Shown here: in pieces, positions 9,144-17,778 of the stretch
How the letters are laid out: each line of letters opens with the position of its first letter
Position numbering within the stretch: the first letter of the stretch is position 1
Assembly: GCF_003837865.1 (NCBI RefSeq)
Contig: NZ_RQIS01000011.1
Span: 19,236-83,235 of the forward strand
Direction of reading: 5' to 3'
From: Paraburkholderia dinghuensis
Lineage (GTDB): Bacteria > Pseudomonadota > Gammaproteobacteria > Burkholderiales > Burkholderiaceae
Length of the DNA: 64,000 nucleotides
Position numbers and translations under genes: made by a program
The notes under the pieces: generated by a model
The model's input: the letters and a program-made list of their open reading frames with translations, nothing else
The model's database searches: none
What the model was told of the DNA's origin: nothing

Positions 9144-10069
9144 TGCGGGCCGCCGTGATCAAGGACCGCGGCCTGGGGCCGGTTCTGCAGGACTTCCCCG
9201 TGCCGCAAGGGCGCGAGGGTGCGACCTTGATCAACGTCGACACTGCTGGACTCGGGGGCTGGGACGTTCTAGGCGCCTACCGCATGGGGGAGGAATTCCC
9301 GTGCGTCATTCGTGGCGAGGGAGTCGGCCATACCGTCGAGGGGCGCCGGGTCTATTTTGGCGAACGCTCGGTGGTGCCCTTTGGTGCCTGGGCCGAGCAT
9401 ACCTTGGTCCCGGTCGAGGAGGTGTGGGATGTACCAGACGATGTCGATGATGTGCTCGCGATCACCATGGGCATTGCGGGTACCGGTGCGCTGCTGCCGT
9501 TGGAGCAGGCAGGCATCAAGCCCGGCGAAAACGTGCTCATTCTGGGCGCCACGGGAACGCTTGGACAGATCGCCATCCAGCTGGCGCGCATCCTCGGGGC
9601 CGGCCGCGTGGTAGGAGCGGCCCGCAATGCTTCCGCCCTCGAGCGCTTGCGTGCGCGCGGCCTGGCCGATGCGGTGGTGACCTTGGGCGGCGCCGACGAT
9701 GCTGCAGCCTTGAAGGCCGCTGCGGGCGAGGGATTCGACGTGGTTCTCGACGGCGTATGTGGTGCGCCCATGCTCAATGCCCTGAAGGCCACTCGCCGGG
9801 GCGCGCGCATTGTCACCATCGGCACGGGAGCTGGGCGTGAGATCAACCTCAATATCGCCGATCTGCTGTTCCGAACGCTCAGTTGCGTGGGAACGGGGCA
9901 ACGCCCGGCCAGCGAACGGGAAGCCACGTGGCGCCGGCTGTTGCGAATGGCGCGCGAGCATCGCATCACCTTCGATCATGTCGGTTACCGCTTCGACCAG
10001 ACACCCGATGCCTGGGCCGCGCAAGTGGCGGGGCCGCATGCGAAGATCACGGCCACCATCAGGGCCTGA
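9140..10069 (+). CDS. Medium-chain dehydrogenase/reductase, quinone-reductase-like
   Basis: A 309-residue MDR-superfamily protein with an N-terminal GroES-like fold and a Rossmann fold whose cofactor loop is LILGATGTLGQIAIQLA. The Cys and His residues that bind catalytic and structural zinc in alcohol dehydrogenases are not seen, so a zinc-free NADPH quinone or enone reductase is more likely than an alcohol dehydrogenase. Its start overlaps the stop of the FAD enzyme, which implies translational coupling. It may reduce an enone produced by its neighbour, but that is inference. Confidence 0.8.
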   Translation: MMRAAVIKDRGLGPVLQDFPVPQGREGATLINVDTAGLGGWDVLGAYRMGEEFPCVIRGEGVGHTVEGRRVYFGERSVVPFGAWAEHTLVPVEEVWDVPDDVDDVLAITMGIAGTGALLPLEQAGIKPGENVLILGATGTLGQIAIQLARILGAGRVVGAARNASALERLRARGLADAVVTLGGADDAAALKAAAGEGFDVVLDGVCGAPMLNALKATRRGARIVTIGTGAGREINLNIADLLFRTLSCVGTGQRPASEREATWRRLLRMAREHRITFDHVGYRFDQTPDAWAAQVAGPHAKITATIRA

Positions 10070-10097
10070 TGCATTTTGGGGACACCAATCAGATGGC

Positions 10098-10352
10098 ATG
10101 CAAAAAATGAAGATGTTCAGCAAGGATGGCGTCGAGATGGTCGAGGTGAAGTCGGTAGACCTCGATGGAGATCAGCTTGTTCTCAAGACCAAGGTCATGG
10201 GATCGATGGCGGCCACCATCGTGTTACGTCCGCACGATGTATGGGAGGCCTTGGGGCTGCTGGGCTGGGGACTGCTGTTGCGAATGCCGTGTATTCTGCT
10301 GAGAGGATGGCGCAGCCACAGGGCAGAGCGACGCACCAAGACTCTGCCTTAG
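10098..10352 (+). CDS. Small conserved-looking protein of unknown function
   Basis: An 84-residue product in the same direction as module A and 28 bases after it. The first half (SKDGVEMVEVKSVDLDGDQLVLKTKVMG) looks like a small beta domain. The second half holds one hydrophobic stretch (VWEALGLLGWGLLLRMPCILL) that could be a membrane segment, followed by a basic tail. Starts at 10098, 10107 and 10113 are all in frame, and none has a strong ribosome site. I do not recognise the family. Its position as the last gene before an IS630 remnant suggests it is the right-hand end of the transferred block. Confidence 0.5.
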   Translation: MQKMKMFSKDGVEMVEVKSVDLDGDQLVLKTKVMGSMAATIVLRPHDVWEALGLLGWGLLLRMPCILLRGWRSHRAERRTKTLP

Positions 10353-10492
10353 CACGTGTTTTGCTCCGGATGTCTGCGGTTGCAGGGGGGGCGCGAACAT
10401 GTTTTGCAGGAGTGCTTATATTATTGCCTTGACCTTGACTGCATTCCCTTTCGATCGGTGCATCGCGTGATCGGTACAATGCTGGAAACAAT

Positions 10493-10690
10493 ACGCCACT
10501 TCGAAACCGTATGCGAAGTGACACGCTCTCTTGCCGCCACCGTCTTGTTGTCGGTGCCCTCGGCGCAGGCCAGCACAATGCGCGCGCGCAAGGGCAGCGC
10601 CTGCGCCGTCTTGCGCCGCATCGTCAGCGCCGTGAGTTGTTCGCGTTCCGCCACACTGAGGACCGACGGCGCCCTCGGTCTTCGTCTCAT
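10493..10690 (-). pseudogene. IS630-family transposase, N-terminal fragment
   Basis: The reverse strand encodes about 66 residues of an IS630-type N-terminus (LSVAEREQLTALTMRRKTAQ, then a helix-turn-helix ending TVSKWR). After that the reading frame enters unrelated sequence, so the DDE domain is gone. The element's end is preserved upstream as a 15-base sequence at 10759-10773. The fragment closes module A on its right side. Confidence 0.7.
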
Positions 10691-10758
10691 CGTTGCCTCG
10701 CATATTTGCCAACCCTGCAACCCAGGTTAATACACAAAGCAAATAAGGCAATCAATTG

Positions 10759-10773
10759 TTAACTCGGGACACT
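10759..10773. repeat. Terminal sequence of IS630 remnant A
   Basis: AACTCGGGACACTAG here is the exact reverse complement of CTAGTGTCCCGAGTT at 12316-12330. The two mark opposite ends of two IS630 remnants, facing away from the SDR segment between them. Each ends near a TA, the usual IS630 target. Confidence 0.7.
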
Positions 10774-11422
10774 AGGTATTCCCTTGGTTTTTCCTGGCCG
10801 CCCGACTCGTCAGTTGCTCACAATAACATTAATCATTAATATGTTCGGGATGATCGTAGCGCCTAAGGTAAGGCTTGGCGTCCTGCACGCCATCGATCTA
10901 TGAGTCTCGCGCTGCACGCACCCAGAAAATTCAAGTGTTCTACAGGAGGCACATCGCGACCATTGCAAACTATGTGAACACCGCCAAGCCGATGCGAGAC
11001 CTCAGGTGCGTTTTTTGGTCTACAGAGCGTCGCGAAGGTCGGCCTCCAGGAGATCTTCGTGGTGGCATGGCGTAGCAACTGGCTTCCGTGACTGCGGTTT
11101 CGCCCCTAATACGCGACGATTGTGCGCCGGGCGACTCTCGTAGCCGGGGGACGGGCCATTGATCACGATCTGAAACTTGCAGCTGACGCAATGAACGGGC
11201 CGCTCTGTGTCGTTCGGGCCATCCGGACCAATTTGAGATCGCCCTTCGTGTCATGGGGCATAAGGGCAATTGCGCCACGTTGGTCGAGAGCATGATAAGC
11301 GAACTCGACGAAAAGCCGTACACGCCTGAGGCGTATTCTGCGCGGCATGAGGATGTTGCAACGCCAATAGTGTGTGAACGCAGTTATTGGTGGAAGCTAG
11401 CAGGCGAAAAAAGGAGACAGGT
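10774..11422. other. Gene-free stretch upstream of the SDR
   Basis: No convincing gene is seen in these 649 bases. There is an AT-rich patch with ACAT and ATGT 11 bases apart (10826-10844), too far from any start codon to be a clear operator. Some short open frames around 11,100-11,340 may be decayed transposon sequence, but I could not assign them. Confidence 0.4.
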
Positions 11423-12247
11423 ATGGCTGACCGATCAGTTCGCGAAGATCAGTCGCTCGCAATTGTTGTGGGCGCGGGCGGTGGTCTGGGTATGGCGTGT
11501 GCGAGACGCATGGGACAGCGCTATCGGGTCGTGCTTGCGGACATCGATGCCAGACGGGTGGAAACGCTTGCTTCACAGCTGTGCGAAGAAGGGATCGCTG
11601 CACTGGCGAGCCCTTGTGACGTGACTGACCGCCATTCAGTCGCCACCCTATTTGATACCTTGCCGCGCACAGCGCCGTTGGCCGCCCTCGTTCACGTCGT
11701 CGGGCTATCGCCGTCGGTAGGGGATTGGAAACGGATCATGGCGGTCAACCTCCAAGGCGCCGCTCGGGTGGCCGATGCGGCGTTGCCACACCTTACAAAG
11801 GGTGTGGGTGTGTTCATATCTTCGATGGCGGGGCATCTCACGGGCGATCTCACAGCACTGCACCGATTGCTCGATGCACCATTAGCCGAGGATTTCATGG
11901 AGGCGCTTGAGGTCCAGTGCGGCAGAGACATTGACGCCTCGCGCAGCTATATGATCTCCAAGTACGGCCTGAACCGGATGTGTCGTCGTCTTGCGCGCAC
12001 ATGGGGTGAACGCGGAAATCGCATCGTCTCCCTCTCGCCTGGCCTGATCGCGACGCCAATGGGGCAACGCGAATTCCACCATTCCCCGCAGAAGCATGAA
12101 TTGCTCGCGCGGATTCCCTTGGGACGCCAAGGCGGCATGCAGGAGATCGCCGATGCACTCGAATTTCTTTGTTCCGAACGAGCGAGCTTCATTAGCGGCA
12201 CGGACCTGCTCGTTGATGGCGGCTTAGGCGGCACGCTTCGGGGATGA
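11423..12247 (+). CDS. Short-chain dehydrogenase/reductase (between IS630 ends)
   Basis: A 274-residue SDR with cofactor loop VVGAGGGLGMACARRMG and the catalytic YMISK motif, so an NAD(P)-dependent alcohol/ketone oxidoreductase. The ATG at 11423 follows AAGGAG with good spacing. A longer-than-usual loop precedes the active-site Tyr (the stretch containing LLDAPLAEDFMEALEVQCGRD). The gene stands alone between two IS630 remnants whose preserved ends face outward, so it may have been carried in separately from module A. Nine SDR genes lie in the window; this is the only one not in an obvious operon. Confidence 0.85.
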   Translation: MADRSVREDQSLAIVVGAGGGLGMACARRMGQRYRVVLADIDARRVETLASQLCEEGIAALASPCDVTDRHSVATLFDTLPRTAPLAALVHVVGLSPSVGDWKRIMAVNLQGAARVADAALPHLTKGVGVFISSMAGHLTGDLTALHRLLDAPLAEDFMEALEVQCGRDIDASRSYMISKYGLNRMCRRLARTWGERGNRIVSLSPGLIATPMGQREFHHSPQKHELLARIPLGRQGGMQEIADALEFLCSERASFISGTDLLVDGGLGGTLRG

Positions 12248-12315
12248 GTCCGGATCAGGGAAACTCGAATGGGACCGTTAAAACCTTGACGCACGTAACG
12301 ATTCTTCCACTTGTT

Positions 12316-12556
12316 CTAGTGTCCCGAGTTAGAAATTCGTAGACAAAATCGTTTGACGCTGGCGAGGATGTCGTCGGCCGATTTGGTCCAGTTAAAAGGT
12401 CTGGGATCAGTACAGCCCGATGATATCGCGTACCTTGTCGACAAAAAATGGATCGGCGGAGAGCCTGAAGGTCTCCTGACGATGCGGCTGCAGTCCGATG
12501 GCACGCCAGATCCGCGACACGGCTTTCTGCGACATCCCCATCTCGCGGGCCATTGT
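12316..12556 (-). mobile_element. IS630-family remnant B, internally deleted
   Basis: The reverse strand holds a middle piece of an IS630 transposase (MSQKAVSRIWRAIGLQPHRQ through DKVRDIIGLY) joined near 12,410, out of frame, to the family's C-terminal end (PFNWTKSADDILASVKRFC). The stop codon lies inside the terminal sequence at 12316-12330. The N-terminal half is missing. The remnant is fused in frame to the truncated glutathione peroxidase at its upstream side. Confidence 0.7.
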
Positions 12557-12742
12557 GGCGGGAAAGCCCAGCGCTTCCAGGCCCTGCTTGCGCCTGTCCT
12601 CATAGAGCTTCTCCAGACCTTCGTACTGCGGCGTTAGCCCGCATTTGGAGGCCACGTTCACTACGAGCAACACCTTGCCACTGAAGGCCGCCAACGTAAG
12701 CTCGGCACCGTCTATGGATTTCACGGTAATGTCATAGATCAC
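12557..12742 (-). pseudogene. Glutathione peroxidase, 5' fragment cut by IS630
   Basis: About 62 codons encode the start of a bacterial Cys-type glutathione peroxidase. VLLVVNVASKCGLTPQYEGL contains the active-site Cys34, followed by LEKLYEDRRKQGLEALGF. The usual protein is about 160 residues and carries Gln and Trp active-site residues further on; these are lost because the frame runs straight into IS630 remnant B. It is a dead gene and dates the insertion as disruptive. Confidence 0.8.
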
Positions 12743-12784
12743 TCGTGTAATGAGCTACTCCCTCAAAGAACCACTAAACAATGG

Positions 12785-13408
12785 TCATTGCACCCGGTGC
12801 GCGATGTAATGAGAATAAAGCGGATGAAGCGCATGATGAACGACGTCTACAGCCAGTTCGCGCGGCCTGGATTCCGCCGTGTAGAGCAGGCTGCGGAGGG
12901 AATAACCCGTTAGCAGCGCGTGGATCATGCTCGCTTCGCGCGGCGAACTGACATCTTTGCTGATTTCGCCCACCACCTGTGCAGCCCGCAACGCGGCTGC
13001 AATGCACGCCTGTGCGACCTGAGCGGCTTCGTTGAGGGTTTTCGCGGGTGTGATGGTATTGTTCATGGACCCCGCGATCAGGATGCGATAAAGCCGCCGC
13101 GTTGTGCCTTCGCACAATACAGCGTGCAGCCTCGTTTGCAGGTCTTGCCGTAATCGTTCGAGCGGGCTTTCGCAATTCTCAGGCACCGGCACCATGAATG
13201 GGTCTAACGGCAATGCGGCACGCTTTAACAGGGCGTCCAGCAACGCTGTCTTGTTCTCGAAGTGGCCATAGATCGCGCCCCGCGTCACCTGCGCGGCGCG
13301 CGCGATGTTTTCAAGTGTCGTGTGCTCAGTTCCGTGCGCGGAAAAGACCAGCTCGGCTGCGTCGAGTATCTTTTCCCGCGTGGCGAGAGCCTGTAACTTG
13401 CTATTCAT
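12785..13408 (-). CDS. TetR/AcrR-family regulator
   Basis: A 207-residue TetR-type repressor. The DNA-binding helix-turn-helix is at about residues 30-62 (TLENIARAAQVTRGAIYGHFENKT), followed by a helical ligand domain that resembles the AcrR/NalC group. It is the last gene of a likely reverse-strand operon running 17,600 to 12,785 (DUF35 protein, thiolase-like protein, MFS, ferredoxin reductase, TetR) with gaps of 44 bases or less. It could control that operon or an efflux function. It is a second candidate for the shared operator seen at six promoters. Confidence 0.9.
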   Translation of the reverse strand: MNSKLQALATREKILDAAELVFSAHGTEHTTLENIARAAQVTRGAIYGHFENKTALLDALLKRAALPLDPFMVPVPENCESPLERLRQDLQTRLHAVLCEGTTRRLYRILIAGSMNNTITPAKTLNEAAQVAQACIAAALRAAQVVGEISKDVSSPREASMIHALLTGYSLRSLLYTAESRPRELAVDVVHHALHPLYSHYIAHRVQ

Positions 13409-13441
13409 GGCGAGGCACTTGAGGCTGACGCGCGGGCGGCG

Positions 13442-14689
13442 TCACTGGTAGGCGGCGACGTCACGGGTCGAAGACTCGTATGCCCTCAAGTCGAATCCGG
13501 GTGTACGCGCGTCGGCGACGCCCAATGCCGTTCCCCGGGTTAATAGTTTGCGTGCTGCCATATGATCGGCCGCGCGATTGCATGATTCGACCGCAATCAG
13601 GCGGCCCTCGCGGAAGCAGAGCACGCTGAACTGTCTCTGCTCGATCGACCCGATCACAACGGCTTTGTCGTGTCCGCCCGAGAGTCCGGCGATTTGCAGC
13701 TTGAGGTCGCCCTGGTCGCTCCAGAACCAGGGTAGGGCGTTGTATGGCGCCGGTGCTCCGGTCAGGCGGGCAGCTACCGCGCGGGCTTGATCGACGGCGT
13801 TCTGAACCGACTCCAGCCGCACCCGCGTTGTGCTCCACGCGCACGGGAAGCTGGCTGCATCGCCGATTGCGGAGATCGCCGGATCGGAGGTGACAAGCTG
13901 GTTGTCGACGCAGATGCCGTTGTCGACGCGCAGGTTCGCTGCCGCTGCGAGTTCAGTATTGGGCACTACGCCGATTCCATATACGACGAGATCCGCTGGG
14001 ATACGCTCGCCGCTGCCCGTTTCGACCGCAGTCACCTTGCCGTCCGTGCCGATGAGGCGCGTGACGGTTTGCCCGAAGTCGAACACGACGCCCCACTCAC
14101 GATGTGCATGGCCGAACAGAGCCGACATGGGTTCGGATAGCGCACGGGCCATCGGACGCTGACCGAGCTCGATCACGCGAACCGGCAAGCCCTTCGCAGC
14201 GGCGACTGCCGCGAACTCGAGGCCGATGAACCCCGCGCCGATGACGACCACGTTGCGTGCGGTGTCGACTCGCGACGACAGTGCGTCTGCGTCCGCTAGT
14301 GTGCGGATGCCGAATACACCGTCGAGATCGATACCGTCGACGGACGGCACACGGTTGCGCGCTCCGGTGGCAAGCACCAGATGGTCATATGGCAAGTGTG
14401 CCCCGTCAGCGAGGACTACGCGCCGTGCGTCCCGGTCGATTGCGGCAACCGTCGCCTGCACGCGCTCGACGCGCTGTTCGACGAACCATTCCTCGGGTCT
14501 GAAACGCAACGCGGCCGTCCCGATCTTGCCGAGGAGATAGGCTTTCGAAAGCGGCGGCCGTTGATAGGGCACACCCGGCTCGTCGCCGACGAGGGCAATG
14601 CTGCCGGTGAAGCCGGCCTGCCGTAGCGAAGCTGCGGTCTGAAAGCCGGCCTGACCGGCGCCCACGATGACAAGGTGTTGTGTTGACAT
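13442..14689 (-). CDS. NAD(P)H:ferredoxin reductase for P450/Rieske oxygenases
   Basis: The 415-residue flavoprotein has the two Rossmann motifs of putidaredoxin-reductase-like enzymes (VIVGAGQAGFQTAASLRQAG and VVVIGAGFIGLEFAAVAAAKG). It also has the family's YQRPPLSKAYLLGK loop, the C-terminal FAD contact AIGDAA, and a reductase C-terminal domain. It would pass electrons from NAD(P)H to the [2Fe-2S] ferredoxin at 37,090 and so to the P450s and probably the Rieske dioxygenases. It is the only such reductase in the window. It sits 6 bases after the MFS gene in a reverse-strand operon. Confidence 0.9.
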   Translation of the reverse strand: MSTQHLVIVGAGQAGFQTAASLRQAGFTGSIALVGDEPGVPYQRPPLSKAYLLGKIGTAALRFRPEEWFVEQRVERVQATVAAIDRDARRVVLADGAHLPYDHLVLATGARNRVPSVDGIDLDGVFGIRTLADADALSSRVDTARNVVVIGAGFIGLEFAAVAAAKGLPVRVIELGQRPMARALSEPMSALFGHAHREWGVVFDFGQTVTRLIGTDGKVTAVETGSGERIPADLVVYGIGVVPNTELAAAANLRVDNGICVDNQLVTSDPAISAIGDAASFPCAWSTTRVRLESVQNAVDQARAVAARLTGAPAPYNALPWFWSDQGDLKLQIAGLSGGHDKAVVIGSIEQRQFSVLCFREGRLIAVESCNRAADHMAARKLLTRGTALGVADARTPGFDLRAYESSTRDVAAYQ

Positions 14690-14695
14690 AGGGAT

Positions 14696-15955
14696 TTATG
14701 CAAGGTTCAGTGAGTCGAACTTCGGATAGCGGCCGAGTGGCAACAACAACAACGCGCCGCTTACGAATGCACCGCCGCAGATCGCCAGCATGGTGGCATA
14801 GGTGCCGGTCGATGCGTACAGGTGTCCGAAGAACCACGGCGACAGCGTTGCGGCGCACGTGATCAGCGATACATGGAGGCCGAACAGACGCCCGTAATCG
14901 CGCATGCCGAAATAGCGCGCGACAAGATAGGCGCCGATGTCGAATTCGGCGCCTGCGCCGACGCCAACGAGCATCGTCGCGAGCGTGAGCAGGCCGGTTT
15001 GCTGCGCGTCCGCGCTGCCGAGCAACGCGCAACCCAACGCGGGCAACGCGAGCGTCACCGCTGCGACGCCGGGCGCCCACAGCCGGTCGAACAGATAGCC
15101 AACAATCAGCCGGCCGACCAGCAGCGAAATGCCGAAGCCGCCGAACGCACGGCTCGCATCCGACGCATCCAGCCCCTTGTCGCGCAACAACGGAATGGTG
15201 CTGCTGATCATCGCGACGACGGCGGCGACTACGAGCGCGAGCGCCAGATTGAGTGTCCAGAAACGCGCCGAGCGAAGGGCGGTGCGAAACAACAGCCCGT
15301 CGTGCCGTTGTGCGGCAAAGTCCGCCGCCGCTTTGCCATGTTGGCTCGGCAGCTTCATCCACGCGAGCGCCAGCGGCAGTACCGCCAGCGGCGCGAGGCC
15401 CAGCAGCACGAAACCGCCTTGCCAATTCCAGCGCGAAATCGCCCAGGTGACCGCTTGCGGATAGACCATCGCGGATAGCCCGGTACCGGACAGCATCGCG
15501 GCGAGCGCGAGACCGCGATTGCGCGAGAACCAGAGCACGATCAGATTCGACCACGTCACCTGGGTGGCGCCGACGCCGGCTAGCGCGAGCAGCGTGCAGA
15601 GCAGATAGAGCCAGCCGATTGCGTGGCCCAGTTGCGTCATCAGCAGATAACACGCTGACATGCCCGCCAGCGACAGAGCGCTCACGCGACGCATTCCCCA
15701 GCGATCGTTGAGCCAGCCAACGAGTTGTGTGCTGACGATGGTGCCGCCGAACATAAAGCCAACGGCCGGTTGCAGATCGGCGCGGCTCCAGCCGATCGCG
15801 TGCTGCAGTGGGATGACCAACGAACCGAACGAATACAGCAGCGACGCGCTGGCCGACACGCACAGTCCCAGCATTGCGACCAGCACGATGCGCCACGCGC
15901 CGCGAAATTCGCTGAGGTCGATCGAAGCCGAATTAGTGGGGCGAGCGTCGCGCAT
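14696..15955 (-). CDS. MFS transporter of the monocarboxylate/oxalate-antiporter type (copy 1)
   Basis: A 419-residue inner-membrane protein with about 12 hydrophobic segments (for example WRIVLVAMLGLCVSASASLL and AAVVAMISSTIPLLRD). The GWSRADLQPAVGF and AGAEFDIGAYLVARYFGM stretches are shared with the paralogue at 55,262, and both end in LGRYPKFD. The ATG at 15955 has GAGGA about 9 bases upstream; longer frames begin inside the preceding gene. Proton-linked uptake of an organic acid is the likely role. The two copies may take up related substrates or pathway intermediates. Confidence 0.85.
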   Translation of the reverse strand: MRDARPTNSASIDLSEFRGAWRIVLVAMLGLCVSASASLLYSFGSLVIPLQHAIGWSRADLQPAVGFMFGGTIVSTQLVGWLNDRWGMRRVSALSLAGMSACYLLMTQLGHAIGWLYLLCTLLALAGVGATQVTWSNLIVLWFSRNRGLALAAMLSGTGLSAMVYPQAVTWAISRWNWQGGFVLLGLAPLAVLPLALAWMKLPSQHGKAAADFAAQRHDGLLFRTALRSARFWTLNLALALVVAAVVAMISSTIPLLRDKGLDASDASRAFGGFGISLLVGRLIVGYLFDRLWAPGVAAVTLALPALGCALLGSADAQQTGLLTLATMLVGVGAGAEFDIGAYLVARYFGMRDYGRLFGLHVSLITCAATLSPWFFGHLYASTGTYATMLAICGGAFVSGALLLLPLGRYPKFDSLNLA

Positions 15956-15999
15956 TCGCGGATTCCTCGGGAAATGGATTGAGCAGGGGTATGTGGAGT

Positions 16000-17187
16000 T
16001 CATTCCTTGACGAGCAGCAGCGCGCCGCCGAGCGGACCGCCGCCCGCCGCCGCAACTGCCACTTCGTGCGGGGCGACCTGTCGCTCGCCAGCACGCCCCC
16101 AAAGCTGGGTGCAGGCTTCATGGACGTAGCCGAGACCGTGCGTGCGCCCCCCCGAAAGCTGGCCGCCGTTGGTATTGATCGGAATCTGGCCATTGCGGGC
16201 GATACGATGCCCGCCTTCGACGAATGCGCCGCTTTCGCCGCGCGGACAAAGTCCGAGGCCTTCCATCCAGAGCATCGTCAGGATCGAAAAACCATCGTAG
16301 AGCTGTGCTGCGCCCACGTCTTTCGGCTTGAGATCGGTGCGCGACCACATCATGCGCCCCACGTCGAAGCACGCCATTTCGGTCAGCGAAATCTGGTCCC
16401 ACGACCACGGCTGATGTAACGCCGAGCCGATCGCTTCGAGGCGGATCGGCGCGTTGGGACCCTCCCGGGCAAGGTCCACGCGCGACAACACGATTGCGGT
16501 CGACGCATCGCAATGCACGTCGCAGTCGAACATGCGAAGCGGCGTAGAGATCATGCGGGATGCGAAATAATCGTCGGTGGTGATCGGCGTGCGAAACAGG
16601 GCCTTCGGATTGTCGGCGGCGTTATTGCGACACGTTATCGCGATCTGCGCAAGTTGTTCGGCAGTCGTGCCGTAGTCGTGAAAGTGCCGCTGCGCATAGA
16701 GCGCCATCAGGTTGACGGCCGAGATGACGTTGAATGGCGTGTACCACTGCCAGAAATGACTGCTGTCGCGTCCAATGGTCTTGTTGGTCAGTGCACTCGC
16801 CGTCTTGCTTGCAAGCCGCGCACTTGCCTCTGTGATCGTGCGGAACACCAGCACGTGCTTGCACAGGCCGGTCGCAATCGCCATTGCGCCGTTGATGATC
16901 CCGGTGAGCGGGCCGGGTCCTTCATAGCCCGCGCCATACCAGTTCACGTTCAGGCCGAGCACATTCATGAGCGCATTGGGCCCGACCGGCGAAAAGGGAT
17001 TGCCGTTGTTGTTGTCGCCTGGCCAGCTCGCGATGCCGTCGATGTCGCTGCGCTCGAGCCCTGCATCGGCGATGGCTTCGAGCGCCGCGTCCACGCTCAG
17101 CCGGATCGCCGTACGGCTCGACGGCCGGCCGATTTCAGACTGCCCGATTCCCGTGATCGCGACATGCTTTTCGAACACTCGGTCCAT
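16000..17187 (-). CDS. Thiolase-like (Ltp2/SCP2-thiolase group) protein, probable retro-aldolase subunit
   Basis: A 395-residue thiolase-superfamily protein. The usual nucleophilic Cys loop is replaced (GYEGPGPLTGIINGAMAI has no Cys), while a C-terminal glycine-rich loop (NTNGGQLSGGRTHGLGYVHE) and a Tyr in AAQLYDGFS are present. This is known for Ltp2-type proteins, which pair with DUF35 subunits and cleave steroid side chains by retro-aldol chemistry rather than thiolysis. Its start overlaps the stop of the DUF35 gene as TGATG, which supports a complex. It would release a short acyl-CoA from a branched beta-hydroxyacyl-CoA; the substrate is unknown. Confidence 0.8.
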   Translation of the reverse strand: MDRVFEKHVAITGIGQSEIGRPSSRTAIRLSVDAALEAIADAGLERSDIDGIASWPGDNNNGNPFSPVGPNALMNVLGLNVNWYGAGYEGPGPLTGIINGAMAIATGLCKHVLVFRTITEASARLASKTASALTNKTIGRDSSHFWQWYTPFNVISAVNLMALYAQRHFHDYGTTAEQLAQIAITCRNNAADNPKALFRTPITTDDYFASRMISTPLRMFDCDVHCDASTAIVLSRVDLAREGPNAPIRLEAIGSALHQPWSWDQISLTEMACFDVGRMMWSRTDLKPKDVGAAQLYDGFSILTMLWMEGLGLCPRGESGAFVEGGHRIARNGQIPINTNGGQLSGGRTHGLGYVHEACTQLWGRAGERQVAPHEVAVAAAGGGPLGGALLLVKE

Positions 17188-17600
17188 CACGCTTCACCCC
17201 GTTCTTCTTCCCGCTCAAAGAGCGGCAGCCAGACATCCTCGATCTGCTCGAACACCACGCGCACGGGCAGTCCGATATGGACCTCCGCTGGCGGAACGCC
17301 CACGATATTGCTCAGAAAACGCAGTCCCGACTGTTCAACCAGTTCGACGATCGCGACCACATAGGGCACCTGAAGACCGGGTACCCATGCCTGATGATTG
17401 ACCGTAAAGCTGAACACCCGCCCGCGCCCCGACACCGGCCTCGGACCGACGTCCGGCGAGAGGCACTTCGGGCATACAGGCGCGGGCGGATGGAAGAACC
17501 GGGAGCACGCCGCGCAGTGGCAGATGTTCAGCACCCCAGTCGAACCGCCTTGCCAGAACGGCGACGTTTCAGGAGTAAGGGAAGGCAGCTTTCTCTCCAT
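17187..17600 (-). CDS. DUF35/OB-fold zinc-ribbon protein, partner of the thiolase-like protein
   Basis: A 137-residue protein with a rubredoxin-like zinc ribbon (CAAC and CPKC about 16 residues apart) followed by an OB fold (SGRGRVFSFTVNHQAW onward). DUF35 proteins partner with SCP2-type thiolases and bind acyl-CoA. The ATG at 17600 was chosen because the protein core begins there. The gene heads the reverse-strand operon and is divergent from the SDR at 17,779, with 178 bases between them. That gap contains an imperfect AGAA-N9-ATGT at 17678-17694. Confidence 0.85.
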   Translation of the reverse strand: MERKLPSLTPETSPFWQGGSTGVLNICHCAACSRFFHPPAPVCPKCLSPDVGPRPVSGRGRVFSFTVNHQAWVPGLQVPYVVAIVELVEQSGLRFLSNIVGVPPAEVHIGLPVRVVFEQIEDVWLPLFEREEERGEA

Positions 17601-17778
17601 GAACACTTCCAGTTTTGTGTGGTCCTGCTGTCGACCTGGTTGTTGACCCGGGCTGGATGGCACAATAATATATGAACAGAAGTGGTAAATATGTATTAAA
17701 TCAACGTGGTCGCGACAGGGTTTTCCCGATGACGGATTGACCATGGCGCTGCTGCGATATCGGAGACACGAGATTCCT

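Noticed and set aside
11097..11340. Short frames that hint at a decayed transposon
   Set aside because: No recognisable transposase motif or terminal repeat could be found, so it is left as gene-free sequence.
16000..17187. Ordinary acetyl-CoA acetyltransferase
   Set aside because: The nucleophilic Cys is absent and the gene is coupled to a DUF35 gene, which fits an aldolase-type protein better.
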